Of a stretch of 64,000 nucleotides of DNA, positions 28,518 to 38,402 are shown piece after piece. The stretch spans positions 62,001 to 126,000 of the forward strand of contig NZ_JANIBC010000003.1 of the NCBI RefSeq assembly GCF_024505085.1, written 5' to 3'. The position numbers were made by a program, and so were the translations under genes. Under the pieces are notes generated by a model, which was not told the DNA's origin, did not search any database, and was given only the letters and a program-made list of their open reading frames with translations. Source of the DNA: Parvularcula maris. GTDB lineage: Bacteria > Pseudomonadota > Alphaproteobacteria > Caulobacterales > Parvularculaceae. Each line of letters opens with the position of its first letter. Positions within the stretch are counted from its first letter, which is position 1.

Positions 28518-28817
28518 ATGTTTACGCTCACTGCCATCGCCGCTGCTGCCGCCGCCATGGTTGCGCCCGCTTTCGCTTCGGATGTCACCGTCGAGTTCGA
28601 CCGAAGCCTTCTTACCACCGCCGCCGGTCAGGCCAAGGTGGTGGAGATGATCGAGGACAAGGCGCTGGAGTTCTGCCGCGACGATGCGCGCGGCACGCGC
28701 CGCTTCGCCCACATCGCCTCCTGCGCCAGCGAGCTGAGCGCAGAGATGAAACAGTCCCTCGAAGAGCAGATGGCCGGTGCGCCTAATTTCGGCATCTTCG
28801 CGAGCAACGATCAGTAA
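28518..28817 (+). CDS. Small secreted protein, UrcA-like
   Basis: 99 residues. Signal peptide (MFTLTAIAAAAAAMVAPAFA), then a short mature protein VTVEFDRSLLTTAAGQAKVVEMIEDKALEFC, reminiscent of UrcA-family proteins (a D-L-L-T-x-A-G turn followed by a helix and Cys) and with a second Cys in HIASCASEL that could pair with it. Role unknown. The ATG at 28518 has AAGGAAAAG upstream. It is preceded by a 259-base leader divergent from the CDF gene, containing a TATAAT-like GATAAT at 28344, and followed by a strong hairpin and a 35-codon gene. Confidence 0.65.
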   Translation: MFTLTAIAAAAAAMVAPAFASDVTVEFDRSLLTTAAGQAKVVEMIEDKALEFCRDDARGTRRFAHIASCASELSAEMKQSLEEQMAGAPNFGIFASNDQ

Positions 28818-28822
28818 GCGTA

Positions 28823-28885
28823 CCCGTCCGGAAGAGACGTTTCGGCCAAGCCTCTGTCCCAGCAGGCCGAAGCGAGCCGGACGGG
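28823..28885. terminator. Nested inverted repeat after the UrcA-like gene
   Basis: Outer arms CCCGTCCGG (28823-28831) and CCGGACGGG (28877-28885); inner arms TTCGGCC (28841-28847) and GGCCGAA (28865-28871). It begins six bases after the stop codon. No U-tract, so processing or a Rho-linked end is possible. It may regulate passage into the downstream 35-codon gene. Confidence 0.55.
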
Positions 28886-28996
28886 GAAGGGGGCCGGGTG
28901 AGATGCCAGAAACTCCCCGGTCCCCGACCCTGAAACCAAACGGCTCAACCCCGCGAACAGGGGAGCCCATGAAAGAGAACCGAAAGGAACAACACC

Positions 28997-29104
28997 ATGT
29001 CGAACCAACCGAAAAACGCCTTCGCCGCCCTGTCCATCGTCATCGCCGGACTGATCGGTGTGGGAACTTTCGCAGCCCTTGGCCAACTGATGGTTCTCGT
29101 CTGA
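28997..29104 (+). CDS. 35-residue putative membrane peptide
   Basis: ATG TCG AAC start with AAAGGA nine bases upstream; sequence MSNQPKNAFAALSIVIAGLIG then VGTFAALGQLMVLV. A polar, basic N-terminus and one hydrophobic helix of about 25 residues predict a single-pass inner-membrane peptide. Codon use is like the neighbouring genes. It lies 180 bases after the UrcA-like gene and could be co-transcribed through the hairpin. No known family recognised. Confidence 0.55.
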   Translation: MSNQPKNAFAALSIVIAGLIGVGTFAALGQLMVLV

Positions 29105-29181
29105 GGCCGACGCGTGATCGTTCACGCGATACGGAGCGACCGGTTCTACCCCTTCCGCGTCGCTCCGTACACTTCTTCCTA

Positions 29182-29835
29182 CTAGAGGATCGACTGCCCC
29201 GTCCCCTGCCAGTCCTTGACGAAGTCGCTGAGACCTTTGTCGGTCAGCGGATGGTTCAGGAGAGCCTTGAAGACCTTGGGGGGAATGGTCGCTACGTCTG
29301 CGCCTAGAAGCGCGGCTTCCTTAACATGCAGCGGCCCCCGGATCGAGGCGGCGAGAATCTGGGTCTGGTAGTCCTGGGTGTCGTAGAGCGCCCTGATCTC
29401 TCCGATCAGCTCCATGCCCTGCTGACCGAGATCGTCCAGCCTGCCGATGAAGGGGGAGATGTAGGTCGCGCCTGCCTTGGCAGCGAGCCAGGCCTGGGCG
29501 GCGGTGAAGCAGAGGGTGACATTGGTGTCGATGCCCTCCTCGGACATGGCCCGGCAGGCCTTCAGACCGTCCCAGGTCAGCGGCAGCTTGACCACCACGT
29601 TCGAGGCGATCTCGGACAGGCGCTTACCCTCCTTGATCATCATGTCCGCCTCGGTCGAGGCTACCTCCGCGGAGACAGGACCATCGGTCATCTCGCAGAT
29701 CTCGGCGATGACCTCCTTGAAGTCCCGCCCCGCCTTGGCGATCAGCGAGGGGTTGGTCGTGCAGCCGTCCACAAGACCCGTTGTAAAGGCCTCGCGCAGC
29801 TCGTTGGTATCAGCAGTGTCGATGAAAATGCGCAT
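29182..29835 (-). CDS. Transaldolase / fructose-6-phosphate aldolase family protein
   Basis: 217 residues, the short TalC/FSA form. Start [31 protein letters not shown]; the Schiff-base lysine in [47 protein letters not shown]; and [27 protein letters not shown]. It transfers dihydroxyacetone units in the pentose phosphate pathway or cleaves fructose-6-phosphate. The Phe in TLCFTAAQA favours true transaldolase over FSA (which usually has Gln there), a weak call. ATG at 29835 chosen; an upstream extension has no family match. Convergent with the 35-codon gene. Confidence 0.9.
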   Translation of the reverse strand: MRIFIDTADTNELREAFTTGLVDGCTTNPSLIAKAGRDFKEVIAEICEMTDGPVSAEVASTEADMMIKEGKRLSEIASNVVVKLPLTWDGLKACRAMSEEGIDTNVTLCFTAAQAWLAAKAGATYISPFIGRLDDLGQQGMELIGEIRALYDTQDYQTQILAASIRGPLHVKEAALLGADVATIPPKVFKALLNHPLTDKGLSDFVKDWQGTGQSIL

Positions 29836-29953
29836 GGCGCGGCTATAGGACCAAACGCAGGGTCTGTCACTTCGCAGATCGGCCGGTTCTGCTATGCAAA
29901 CGTCACCAACCGCTACTCCCCCTCCCAATGGCGGAAGAAGTAGACCCGAGAAG

Positions 29954-30445
29954 TCAGTCCTGGATGAACTCCTCGCGGAAGTCCTCGCTGATGGGGTCCT
30001 CCCCGAACCAGATGTCGAGGAAGCCTTTCATCAGGCCGTAGCCCTCGTCGCTGAGGACGTCCTGCTCGCCCTGGACCATCTCCGTGCCGGTTTCGGGATC
30101 GTAGGTGACGACGATCTTGTCGCCTTTCTCCAGGGTCCTGTAGCCGTCGGCGAGGAGCTTCCACTGCTCTTCCGAGAGCTCGGGCTTGAGCTCGTGGGAC
30201 CAGCTTTCGGGTATGTCCGGCAGGGCGCCGTCATAGATGACCTCGACCGCCAGCCGCTTGGGGCGGCTGTCGTCGTAGAGATCGTCCTCGGTCAGCTCCC
30301 CGTCCTCCGACCAGACGGCGACGGCGTAGAGGTCCTTCCACATGACCTCGCGTACCTCCCGGTTGACGAGGGTGAGATGGTCTTCTTGGGCAGCCGGCAC
30401 GGCGGCGGCGAGAAGGGCTGCTGTGGTGAGAAGATGGGTGAACAT
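29954..30445 (-). CDS. Exported chalcone-isomerase-like protein
   Basis: 163 residues. Signal peptide [20 protein letters not shown], then a single domain with [12 protein letters not shown], a [16 protein letters not shown] strand, [20 protein letters not shown] and the closing [21 protein letters not shown]. This order and the final W-F-G-x-x-P match the chalcone isomerase-like (Chalcone_3) family; bacterial members are periplasmic and thought to bind lipids or ligands rather than isomerise chalcone. The catalytic residues of plant enzymes are not evident. ATG at 30445; a longer frame to 30511 is possible but would hide the signal peptide. Confidence 0.7.
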   Translation of the reverse strand: MFTHLLTTAALLAAAVPAAQEDHLTLVNREVREVMWKDLYAVAVWSEDGELTEDDLYDDSRPKRLAVEVIYDGALPDIPESWSHELKPELSEEQWKLLADGYRTLEKGDKIVVTYDPETGTEMVQGEQDVLSDEGYGLMKGFLDIWFGEDPISEDFREEFIQD

Positions 30446-30568
30446 GGTAGGGCCAATGGCGCGGCGATCGCTTCCGTTCCCCCAAGGAGGGACAAGTAAG
30501 GCCGATTTCATCTAGCGGCGCCGGGGCGGTTCTGCTACATATCGTTTATCGAAAAGGCCGGGGCGGGC

Positions 30569-31129
30569 ATGGACACGGAATGGCGGGACCAGGAGGCAGC
30601 TTCACGGCTTCTCTACGATGACGAGCGGCCGAGGCTGCGTCGTCCGGTCAACCCGACGGTCCTCAAGCTGCGCCGACCTGCCTTTCTCGTGATGCCGCTC
30701 GTCTTTGCGCTGGCCTGTATTGGGCCGAGCTTCGGCGTGGCCTATCTGGCCGCTGATCTGCTGCCGGTTTCCGAGACGGTTCTCGCCTCCGGTCTGTCGG
30801 GTTTCATGGCGCTGACCCTACTCCTTACGCTGGCGCTGGCGAGGCGGCAGGAGAAGAGCTTCGCCCTTCTGATCCCCAACGCGCTCAGCGTCAGCCACGC
30901 CTTGCTGATCGTTACCGCGGGTGCGCTGTTCGCCGTTCCCTCCCTTCTCGCGGCTGAGCCAGTGGCGGCGGTGCTCTCCTCCCTGCCGGGGCCTGCGCTG
31001 GAGGAGCCGCCCCTGCAGCTCGCCAAGGCCTATATCGGCGCGTTTCTGCTCGTCACCGGGGTGAGCATCGGTGCGGTGGTCGTCTTCCGCATCCTCGGCC
31101 TCAGGCGCGTTGTTGCAGAAGGCGCGTGA
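30569..31129 (+). CDS. Unknown four-helix membrane protein
   Basis: 186 residues. A charged ~35-residue N-terminal cytoplasmic segment (WRDQEAASRLLYDDERPRLRRPVNP) precedes about four hydrophobic helices (40-70, 75-95, 105-130, 150-175) and a short basic end. No family recognised. It lies 42 bases upstream of glyQ in the same direction, so co-transcription with glyQ and mtgA is likely, but that says little about function. Confidence 0.7.
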   Translation: MDTEWRDQEAASRLLYDDERPRLRRPVNPTVLKLRRPAFLVMPLVFALACIGPSFGVAYLAADLLPVSETVLASGLSGFMALTLLLTLALARRQEKSFALLIPNALSVSHALLIVTAGALFAVPSLLAAEPVAAVLSSLPGPALEEPPLQLAKAYIGAFLLVTGVSIGAVVVFRILGLRRVVAEGA

Positions 31130-31171
31130 GGCGCTAGACACGGCAAAACTTTGCGTTCGCCGGAGCCTCCC

Positions 31172-32097
<926 letters not shown>

Positions 32098-32101
<4 letters not shown>

Positions 32102-32793
32102 GCTGGACTTCAGCGCTGGGGCTCGCCTGGACCTTCACATGGCGGTTCGCCGCGGGGCTTGCGGCGGTGTGCCTCCTCTTTCTCGTGGTCTACCGCTTCC
32201 TACCGGTGAAGGGCACGACACTGATGGGTGTGCGGAGCTTGCAGGGGCAGGAGGTGAGCGCCGAGTGGGTGCCGCTGTCCGACATCTCGCCACACCTCGT
32301 CCGCGCCGTGATCGCTTCGGAGGACAACAAGTTCTGCCGTCATAAAGGCTTCGACCTCGGCGAGTTGAAGGCTGCCTATAAGGAGGCGAGAGCGGGCGGC
32401 AGGGTCCGCGGCGCCTCGACCATCAGTCAGCAGACGGCCAAGAACGCCTTCCTCTGGCCAGGTCGCGGCCCGGTGCGCAAGGTGGCCGAGGCGGGCTTCA
32501 CCCTGCCCATGGAGGTGCTCTACTCCAAGCGGCGGATCATGGAGCTCTACCTCAACGTGGCCGAGTGGGGCGACGGCATCTTCGGCGCCGAGTCCGCTGC
32601 GCAGAAGCGCTTTGGCAAGCCTGCGAAGGACCTGACTAGGCGCGAGGCGGCGCTCCTGGCCACCGTGCTCCCCAGCCCCAACAAATGGCGCGTGGACCCG
32701 CCGGGGCCGTATGTGCGCAGGCGTTCGGGTACGGTGATGGCGCGCATGCGGACGGTCGAGGCCGAAGGCTTTGATGCTTGCGTGTTCAGGTAG
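32098..32793 (+). CDS. mtgA: Monofunctional biosynthetic peptidoglycan transglycosylase
   Basis: 231 residues. One N-terminal membrane anchor (about 10-35), then a GT51 domain with the catalytic Glu in [17 protein letters not shown], the [20 protein letters not shown] block, [21 protein letters not shown] and [15 protein letters not shown]. No transpeptidase domain. It polymerises lipid II into glycan strands at the inner membrane. The GTG start at 32098 overlaps the glyQ stop. The usual E-D-x-x-F-x-x-H motif reads E-D-N-K-F-C-R-H. Confidence 0.95.
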
Positions 32794-32808
32794 AAATCTA
32801 GGGCTTCC

Positions 32809-32925
32809 GCTCCCCTTTCAGGGAAGCTGTCAGCGTAGCTGACTAAGGGGACGTGCTGCGGAGTAGGTTGTTTCACTTGCAACCCCGCTCCGCCCGCCTT
32901 GCAGGCACCTCCCCTAGAGGGGAGG
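32809..32925. repeat. Palindromic element, family B, diverged copy
   Basis: Contains CCGCTCCCC, TCAGCGTAGCTGA and, at the right end, CCGCCCGCCTTGCAGGCACC followed by TCCCCTAGAGGGGA, matching the CCGCCCTTCGGGCACCTCCCC side of the other family B copies. It fills the gap between mtgA and mnmC; its right palindrome includes the mnmC stop codon. Confidence 0.6.
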
Positions 32926-34767
32926 ATGTTCGCCCCGCTTGATACCGCGGATAAGAAACCGCCCCGGATGCACCAGCTCGGCTTGCTCCTCGGTCAGCGG
33001 CGACACCCCGCCCGTCATCTGCGCTGTGAGATGAGCCGCTAGGATGGGCGCAGTCACAAGCCCCCTCGAACCAAGCCCGCCCAGCACGTATACGCCCTGC
33101 CGATAGGGCGCGGGCGGGTAGGTCGTGCGAAGCCCTTTGGCCAATCCGGCATAGGCCTCCAGAGCTCGGCTCCCGTCGTAGAGCGCTCCGGCCATCGGAT
33201 GACGATCGGGCGTCGTCGCACGGAGGGAAGCTCGCGAAGCGATATGCTTCCCTACCGTCGTGCCGAGAAGCTGCTCGGCTGCCGCTTTGTTCTCTGCACG
33301 GTTCAGCTCGCTCGCCTGGACCCTTCCGCCCTGGTGGGCAGCGTAGGTGGCACCGGTAAGAAGGTGGCCCTTCAACGGCGCTACATACTGACCATCTGTA
33401 TACACGCGCTCCGGTAGAGGCCCTTCGAAAACCTCGATCTGCCCCAAGGAGGGGGCAATGGGCGTCTCCTCCCAAAGCTCGTCCTCGGCGCCGCAGGCGA
33501 CGACGACCCCGGCTGCCTCGACGACTTGGCCTCTCGTAAGATGCAGCAGCACGCCGTCGCTCGTCTCGCTGATCCGCTCGACCTCGCCGCGCAGAGCTTC
33601 CTGGGCAAGCTGCCGGGTCGCCACCGCCGGGCGCAAGACACCTGCCACGGCCACTCCAATACCGTGATCGTCCGGGGCTAGAGCGCCCGGAGGCCAGAGC
33701 CCGTTGCCCATCACCGCCTCGGCCCGCTGCCTGTCCATGGCCATCTGGCCGCCGCAGGGGTCGAAAGCTTCGGAAGTATGCTCGCTGTAGAAGCTGGAGG
33801 CATAGAGAAACGCGTCGCGGTAGAACCTCGCCGCCGCACTATCCCCCTTGTCGAGGCGCGGCATGACGAGACCGCCTGGGTTGCCGGAGGCACCGCTGGC
33901 TATGCCCTCACGGTCGATGAGAACGACCTTCCTCCCCGCCAGGCGAAGCTGGTGGGCGAGGCAGGCTCCGGCGATCCCCGCCCCGATGATGGCGACCGGA
34001 CCGGGCTGTAGCGCCTCGGGCGGGGTGAACCATGGCTTCTCGACCGAACGGGTCGGTGGCGCTTCCAGCTTGGCACGGAGCATATGTTTCTTACGGCCGA
34101 AACCAAGCGCCTTCGCCCAGGTAAAACCGGCGCCTTCCAGCGACTGCCTGACCGCTCCGGCCACGGAGAAGGTGGCTGCCGTGCCTCTTGATTTCGTCAG
34201 GCGGGCAACCTCGAGCATCACTTCCGGCGACCACATATCGGGGTTCTTGGAAGGGGCGAAGCCGTCGAGGAACCAGGCCTCGGCTTCGAACCAGGCACTG
34301 CGCAGCGACGGCAGGACCCTGCCAAAAGCGATGGTCAGCGTGACCCTCTCACCTAGGCGCAACTGCACCTGGCCTGGATAGGGCTCGGGGTAGAGGTCAG
34401 CAAGCCGCTCCGCATAGGGAGCGAGTTCAGGCCAGCGCTCACCGGCGGCCCGCTGCACCTCACGGAACCTGTCACGGGCGAGGGGGAAGCCCTCGCATGT
34501 CCAGATATGCAGGCGGCAGCCGGGGTGCTTCTCCGCCTCGGCCATCAGGGCCAGGACGTTCAGTCCGGTGCCGAAACCCAGCTCGCCGACGACGAAGGGC
34601 GCCGTTCGCAGCTGCGCCAGACGTTTGGCCAGGTCGTTGCCCACGAGGAAGTGGTGCCTAGTCTCAGCCAGTCCGTCATCGGGAGAGAAGTAGACGTCGC
34701 CGAAGCGTTCCGACCGGAGCGTGCCGCCCTCGTCCTGCGTGAGGTCGGCGCGGGGGAGCTCCGTCAC
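32914..34767 (-). CDS. mnmC: Bifunctional tRNA mnm5s2U biosynthesis protein MnmC
   Basis: 617 residues from the GTG at 34767. The N-terminal SAM-dependent methyltransferase half (about 1-225) has the motif I ELGFGTGLNVLAL and WFLDGFAPSKNPDMWS; the C-terminal FAD oxidoreductase half (about 240-617) starts at VAIIGAGIAGACLAHQLRLAG and ends with LGGLGSRGLVTAPILA. It converts cmnm5 to nm5 and then mnm5 at U34 of several tRNAs. The GTG overlaps the stop of the lytic transglycosylase gene (GTGA). The final residues and stop codon fall in the arm of a family B repeat. Confidence 0.95.
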   Translation of the reverse strand: MTELPRADLTQDEGGTLRSERFGDVYFSPDDGLAETRHHFLVGNDLAKRLAQLRTAPFVVGELGFGTGLNVLALMAEAEKHPGCRLHIWTCEGFPLARDRFREVQRAAGERWPELAPYAERLADLYPEPYPGQVQLRLGERVTLTIAFGRVLPSLRSAWFEAEAWFLDGFAPSKNPDMWSPEVMLEVARLTKSRGTAATFSVAGAVRQSLEGAGFTWAKALGFGRKKHMLRAKLEAPPTRSVEKPWFTPPEALQPGPVAIIGAGIAGACLAHQLRLAGRKVVLIDREGIASGASGNPGGLVMPRLDKGDSAAARFYRDAFLYASSFYSEHTSEAFDPCGGQMAMDRQRAEAVMGNGLWPPGALAPDDHGIGVAVAGVLRPAVATRQLAQEALRGEVERISETSDGVLLHLTRGQVVEAAGVVVACGAEDELWEETPIAPSLGQIEVFEGPLPERVYTDGQYVAPLKGHLLTGATYAAHQGGRVQASELNRAENKAAAEQLLGTTVGKHIASRASLRATTPDRHPMAGALYDGSRALEAYAGLAKGLRTTYPPAPYRQGVYVLGGLGSRGLVTAPILAAHLTAQMTGGVSPLTEEQAELVHPGRFLIRGIKRGEHPPL

Positions 34768-35951
34768 GCCTCGCCGGTCAGCTTCTCCAGCACGGCGCTT
34801 GACGGATAGCCGTCCGGCGCCATGCCGTTGTCGCGTTGCCATGACCTCAGGGCACGGCGGGTATTCGGACCGACCACGCCGTCCACACCGCCGGTGTCGT
34901 ACCCCTTGTTAGTCAGCGCCTGCTGCAGCTCCTGGTTCTGGGTCCGGGTAAGGGGCACATCGCCGCGCGGCCACTCATTGACGAGGTTCCGCTCGGAACC
35001 GGCGATCCGCTCACTGAGGAGCGCCACGCCCAAAGCATAGGAGGTGGCGTTGTTGTAGCGCTTGATGACGTCGAAGTTCTTGAAGGTCAGGAAGGCCGGA
35101 CCGTTCGCCCCCGCAGGGATCAGAAGCTTGGCCCCCGTATCAAGGCCGATGGCGTCGGGCAGGGCGACGGACGATCCGCGTACCCCTAACCTGATCCAGT
35201 CGGTCACCTTGTAGCGGCGGCCATCGGCGAGGGCGTAGTCGAAGCCCTCGGGCAGGTTCACCTCGACGCCCCAGCGCTCGCCCGTCTTCCAACCCGCACG
35301 GTCGAGATAGTTGGCGGTGGAGGCGAAGACATCGCCCGTGTCCTTCCAGAGGTCGCGGCGCCCATCGCCGTCGAAGTCGATGGCGTAGGCGAGATAGGTG
35401 GTGGGGATGAACTGGGTCTGGCCCATGGCGCCCGCCCAGGAGCCTTGCAGCTCTCCCCTGGTGGCGTAGCCGTTCTGGATGATCTTCAGGGCACCGATGA
35501 GCTCGGTCCGGCCGAAGCGCTGGCGCCGCCCTTCCATGCCCAAGGTGGTCAGAGCCGAGATGATGTCGTTCCGGCCCAAAATGCTGCCGTAGTTGGACTC
35601 GAGGCCCCAGATCGCCGCGATGATATAGGGGGACACGCCGTAGGAGGAGGCGATCATCCGAAGCTCGGTCTCTTGCGCGGCGAAGCTCTCGCGCCCCTCG
35701 GCGACTCGGCGGTCGGAGGTGGCGCTGTCGAGATAGTCCCAGATGGGGCGCACGAACTCGGGCTGGTTGGCGTCGCGCTCCAGCACTTTGGGTTTGCGCT
35801 GCGCGGTCGCCATCTCGCGGTCATAGACGGAAGCGCTCACCCCGGAGGCGATGGCCTCGGCGCGGAAAGCGTTGCGGAAGCGCTCCACCTCTGCGTCCAG
35901 GGCAGCGGCGGAGGACAGGCTGTAAACAGCAGCGAGCGGCGCGAGTAACAA
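34764..35951 (-). CDS. Lytic murein transglycosylase (MltB family) with peptidoglycan-binding domain
   Basis: 395 residues. A short signal peptide (LLAPLAAVYSLSSAAA) leads to an SLT_2/MltB domain (about 25-315) with the catalytic Glu in AAIWGLESNYGS, AGAMGQTQFIPTTYLAYAID and DGDGRRDLWKDTGDVFASTANYL. A C-terminal PG_binding_1 repeat (about 335-392) has LQQALTNKGYDTGGVDGVVGP. It cleaves glycan strands in the periplasm to anhydro-muropeptides. No lipobox, so soluble. Start is TTG at 35951; there is no in-frame ATG upstream, and a GGAAGG box lies 11 bases before it. Coupled to mnmC. Confidence 0.9.
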   Translation of the reverse strand: MLLAPLAAVYSLSSAAALDAEVERFRNAFRAEAIASGVSASVYDREMATAQRKPKVLERDANQPEFVRPIWDYLDSATSDRRVAEGRESFAAQETELRMIASSYGVSPYIIAAIWGLESNYGSILGRNDIISALTTLGMEGRRQRFGRTELIGALKIIQNGYATRGELQGSWAGAMGQTQFIPTTYLAYAIDFDGDGRRDLWKDTGDVFASTANYLDRAGWKTGERWGVEVNLPEGFDYALADGRRYKVTDWIRLGVRGSSVALPDAIGLDTGAKLLIPAGANGPAFLTFKNFDVIKRYNNATSYALGVALLSERIAGSERNLVNEWPRGDVPLTRTQNQELQQALTNKGYDTGGVDGVVGPNTRRALRSWQRDNGMAPDGYPSSAVLEKLTGEA

Positions 35952-36035
35952 AGCTAGAGAACCCTTCCCATTGGCCTCAAGACCAGCAGTATAGTCCGCC
36001 GGAGAGGTTGCAATCCAATGACGATTGGGCCGGAA

Positions 36036-37148
36036 TTAACTCAAAGCTTGGTAAACGGCGCGTAACAAAGCCGTGGCGCGGGGGTCGGCCACCAGGTGGT
36101 GCGACTGCTGGTTGGGCACATAGGCGAAGCTGAGCCCCCTGGCCGGGTCCGCCAGAACGCAGGAGCCGCCGAAGCCGTAATGGCCGATCGCCGTCGGCGG
36201 TGCGCCGAAAATGCGACCATCATAGGTCTCGCGCATGACGCCAGCCGCCCAGGAGAGATGGAAGGGCAGCACCTTGTCAGGCCCGCTGATGCGCTCCTGC
36301 CAGGCTTCCTCCCGCACGCTGTCCGACACGGCGAGCTTGTCGCCCATGCGCCCGGCGGCGAAGAGCTGCATGATCTCGGCGAGACCGTGGGCGCAGGCAT
36401 GCATGTTGGAGGCGGGAATCTCCGCCGCCGCCCATGTCTGGCGGGAGATACCGGAGGGGGCGGACCATGGCAGGAGGAAGGCCGCCTTCGTGATCTCGTC
36501 GATCTCGCCGAGGTCGGGCGCGCGCTTCGGTTTGACGAGGGGCGCGGCGCGGGTGGCTTCGCTCAGCCCCATGCCGCAGATGACGTCGCGGGTCAGGCCC
36601 TTGAGCTGCTGTCCCACCGTCTGCCCGTTCACCCGGCGAAGGAGCTCGCCCGCGATGAAGCCGTAGGTCTGCGGGCCGTAGCCGCTGGCCGTGCCCGGCT
36701 CCCAAAGGGGCGCCATCTCGGCAAGGGCGGCGCAGGTCGCCTCCCAGTCCACCCAGATGGCCGGGTCCTTCTCCTCGGTGAAGGCGGCGAGCCCCGCCTG
36801 ATGGGAGAGGGCCTGGGCGACGGTGATCTTCTCTTTGCCCTTCGCGGCGAAGTCAGGCCAATAGGTGGCTACCGGCTCGTCATAGGCGAGCTTTCCCTCC
36901 GAGACCGCCGCCGCGATCAGCGCCGCGCAGACCGCCTTACCCGAGGAGAAAACGCAAGTAAGGGTCCGGGGCTCGTAGGGGAGGGTCTTCGCCTTGTCCT
37001 GATAGCCCCCGGCGATGTCGATGACGGTCTCGCCTTCGATGATGACCGCCACGCTGGCGCCGAGGTCCTCGCCCCTGTCGATGCTGGCCGCCAGGGTCTC
37101 CTCCACCCTCGCAAAGCGGTCCTCGGCCTCGCCCCTCAGATCAGCCAT
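36036..37148 (-). CDS. Serine hydrolase (class C beta-lactamase/esterase EstB family)
   Basis: 370 residues, no signal peptide. The S-x-x-K nucleophile motif is FSSGKAVCAALIA (about residue 70), the Y-x-N-equivalent region is GYGPQTYGFIAGELL, and a C-terminal HYGFGGSCVLADPARGLSFAYVPNQ carries the third motif. The family covers class C beta-lactamases, EstB-type esterases and D-aminopeptidases; the cytoplasmic location argues for an esterase, substrate unknown. It follows the small lipoprotein gene by three bases in the same direction, so they are co-transcribed. Confidence 0.88.
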   Translation of the reverse strand: MADLRGEAEDRFARVEETLAASIDRGEDLGASVAVIIEGETVIDIAGGYQDKAKTLPYEPRTLTCVFSSGKAVCAALIAAAVSEGKLAYDEPVATYWPDFAAKGKEKITVAQALSHQAGLAAFTEEKDPAIWVDWEATCAALAEMAPLWEPGTASGYGPQTYGFIAGELLRRVNGQTVGQQLKGLTRDVICGMGLSEATRAAPLVKPKRAPDLGEIDEITKAAFLLPWSAPSGISRQTWAAAEIPASNMHACAHGLAEIMQLFAAGRMGDKLAVSDSVREEAWQERISGPDKVLPFHLSWAAGVMRETYDGRIFGAPPTAIGHYGFGGSCVLADPARGLSFAYVPNQQSHHLVADPRATALLRAVYQALS

Positions 37149-37151
37149 GGG

Positions 37152-37460
37152 TCAGATCGCGCAGGAGAAGAAGGACGCCGTCACCGCGCGGGCGATCTTG
37201 GGGTCCTCCACCTGACGCAGGGAGCGCCTGGCCTCCAGCACCGTGTCGGCCTGCTCCAGCCGGGAGACGAAGCGGGCGAACTGGCTGAGCTGTTTGTCGT
37301 CGAGGCGGTCGTCGAGCTCACCGGCCATGCAGACGGCGCGGTCGCGGGACAGGCCGAACTTCTCCAGCCGGTCGGCGATGGTCGCCTTGTCGATGGTGGC
37401 GCAGGCCGAAAGCGCGAGGGCGGCAAGGCCGAGGGCGAAGGGAAGCGAGTGGGCTTTCAC
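37152..37460 (-). CDS. Small predicted lipoprotein
   Basis: 102 residues. MKAHSLPFALGLAALALSACAT is a clear lipoprotein signal with an L-S-A-C lipobox. The mature ~80 residues are charged and helical (DKATIADRLEKFGLSRDRAVCMAGELDDRLDDKQLSQFARF), with Cys residues at VCMAG and near the end (FFSCAI) that may form a disulfide. No family recognised with confidence. It heads a two-gene unit with the serine hydrolase, three bases downstream. Confidence 0.75.
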   Translation of the reverse strand: MKAHSLPFALGLAALALSACATIDKATIADRLEKFGLSRDRAVCMAGELDDRLDDKQLSQFARFVSRLEQADTVLEARRSLRQVEDPKIARAVTASFFSCAI

Positions 37461-37543
37461 CGAGGGGACTCCATGAAGAAAAGGGCTGCGGCGCCATCAG
37501 GCCACATCCCCGGTTCAGGGGCAAGCGCCCCCGGCCTGCAGTG

Positions 37544-37768
37544 TTACGCGGGGGAGGCGTCCTTGAGGCGGAAGGTCACGGCGAACAGAACCTCGCCGTC
37601 GAAGAGGTCCTTGGGCTGCTCCTGGCCCTCGATCATCTGCATCTTCCGCGGCGTGATCGAGCCCTCCATGACATAGCCCTTCTGCGCCATCTTCCCGCGG
37701 TGGAACTCGAGGGCGGCGGCGCTGAACTCGCGGGCGAGGATGGTGATGCGCTCGGGTTGGTCGGCCAT
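37544..37768 (-). CDS. Unknown small soluble protein (74 residues)
   Basis: ATG at 37768 with AAGGAG six bases upstream; MADQPERITILAREFSAAALEFHRGKMAQKGYVMEGSITPRK continuing to GEVLFAVTFRLKDA. Alternating strand and helix pattern suggests a small alpha/beta fold; it could be a DUF4177-like protein, a weak guess. Longer in-frame starts exist but lack ribosome sites. It stands alone with a 430-base gap upstream. Confidence 0.65.
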   Translation of the reverse strand: MADQPERITILAREFSAAALEFHRGKMAQKGYVMEGSITPRKMQMIEGQEQPKDLFDGEVLFAVTFRLKDASPA

Positions 37769-38201
37769 GGGGGCTCCTTCATTGGGCAGCGGCGTTTGCT
37801 TCGCCATCGCAGGTTCCGCCAAGGGGTTCAATCCTTTTGCCACACGGCGCGCAGCGCCTCCGGCGGGGCGAGCCTTCTTGGTTGCGCTACCGCTTCGCTA
37901 CTTGAGCGCTAGTGGGCGCGGGCACCCGGTGGGGTGCCTTCGTGTGGCACTCTAAGTCGGCTGGGAAAATAGCGGATAGTACGTCCATTTCCTTCACCAC
38001 GCCGTCATCTTGGCCGACTGGAAGGAGATCCGGGACCCATGGACCAACCGGATCATCAGTTTCAACGGTCCGGTCCATGGGTCCCGGATAAGCCTTTCGG
38101 CTTTCCGGGATGACGGAGAGGGTTGAGACTTTCATGCATCATAGGCTCTCCTTCAGGAACAGGGGAGGCACCAGAGGCATCCTTTGCGTTACACTGACAC
38201 T
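37769..38201. other. Intergenic region (433 bases) with family A repeat
   Basis: No gene supported. It contains family A copy 5 (38004-38114), a GGGCACCCGGTGGGGTGCC palindrome at about 37921-37940, and short divergent leaders for the 74-codon and DUF2905 genes. A stretch around 37955-38000 is less GC-rich. Confidence 0.55.
38004..38114. repeat. Bipartite palindromic element, family A, copy 5
   Basis: The head is worn (GTCATCTTGGCCGACTGG) but GATCCGGGACCCATGG and the tail (CCATGGGTCCCGGATAAGCC ... CCGGGATGAC) are intact. It lies in a divergent intergenic region, unlike most copies, which are at gene ends. Confidence 0.85.
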
Positions 38202-38402
38202 ATGCAGAAGCTTCTCATCATCCTCGGCATCGTGCTGCTCCTTACCGGCCTTCTCTGGCCGTGGCTGTCGCAGCTTCCCTTCGGCCGCCTGCCCGGAGAC
38301 ATCCGCTTCGAGCGAGGCGGCACTAAGGTGTTTCTCCCGATTGCGACATGCGTGGTGCTGAGCGTCGTAGCGAGCATCGTCCTCCGCCTCCTCAGCCGTT
38401 GA
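38202..38402 (+). CDS. DUF2905 family small membrane protein
   Basis: 66 residues, two hydrophobic helices with the family signature LPGDIRFERGG between them (GRLPGDIRFERGGTKVFLPI). ATG at 38202. Function unknown; members are short inner-membrane proteins found widely in bacteria. Its last 11 bases overlap the 3' end of the opposing hydrolase. Confidence 0.88.
   Translation: MQKLLIILGIVLLLTGLLWPWLSQLPFGRLPGDIRFERGGTKVFLPIATCVVLSVVASIVLRLLSR

Noticed and set aside
36096-37676. 526-codon open frame opposite the serine hydrolase and lipoprotein genes
   Set aside because: It spans several real genes on the other strand and has shadow composition.
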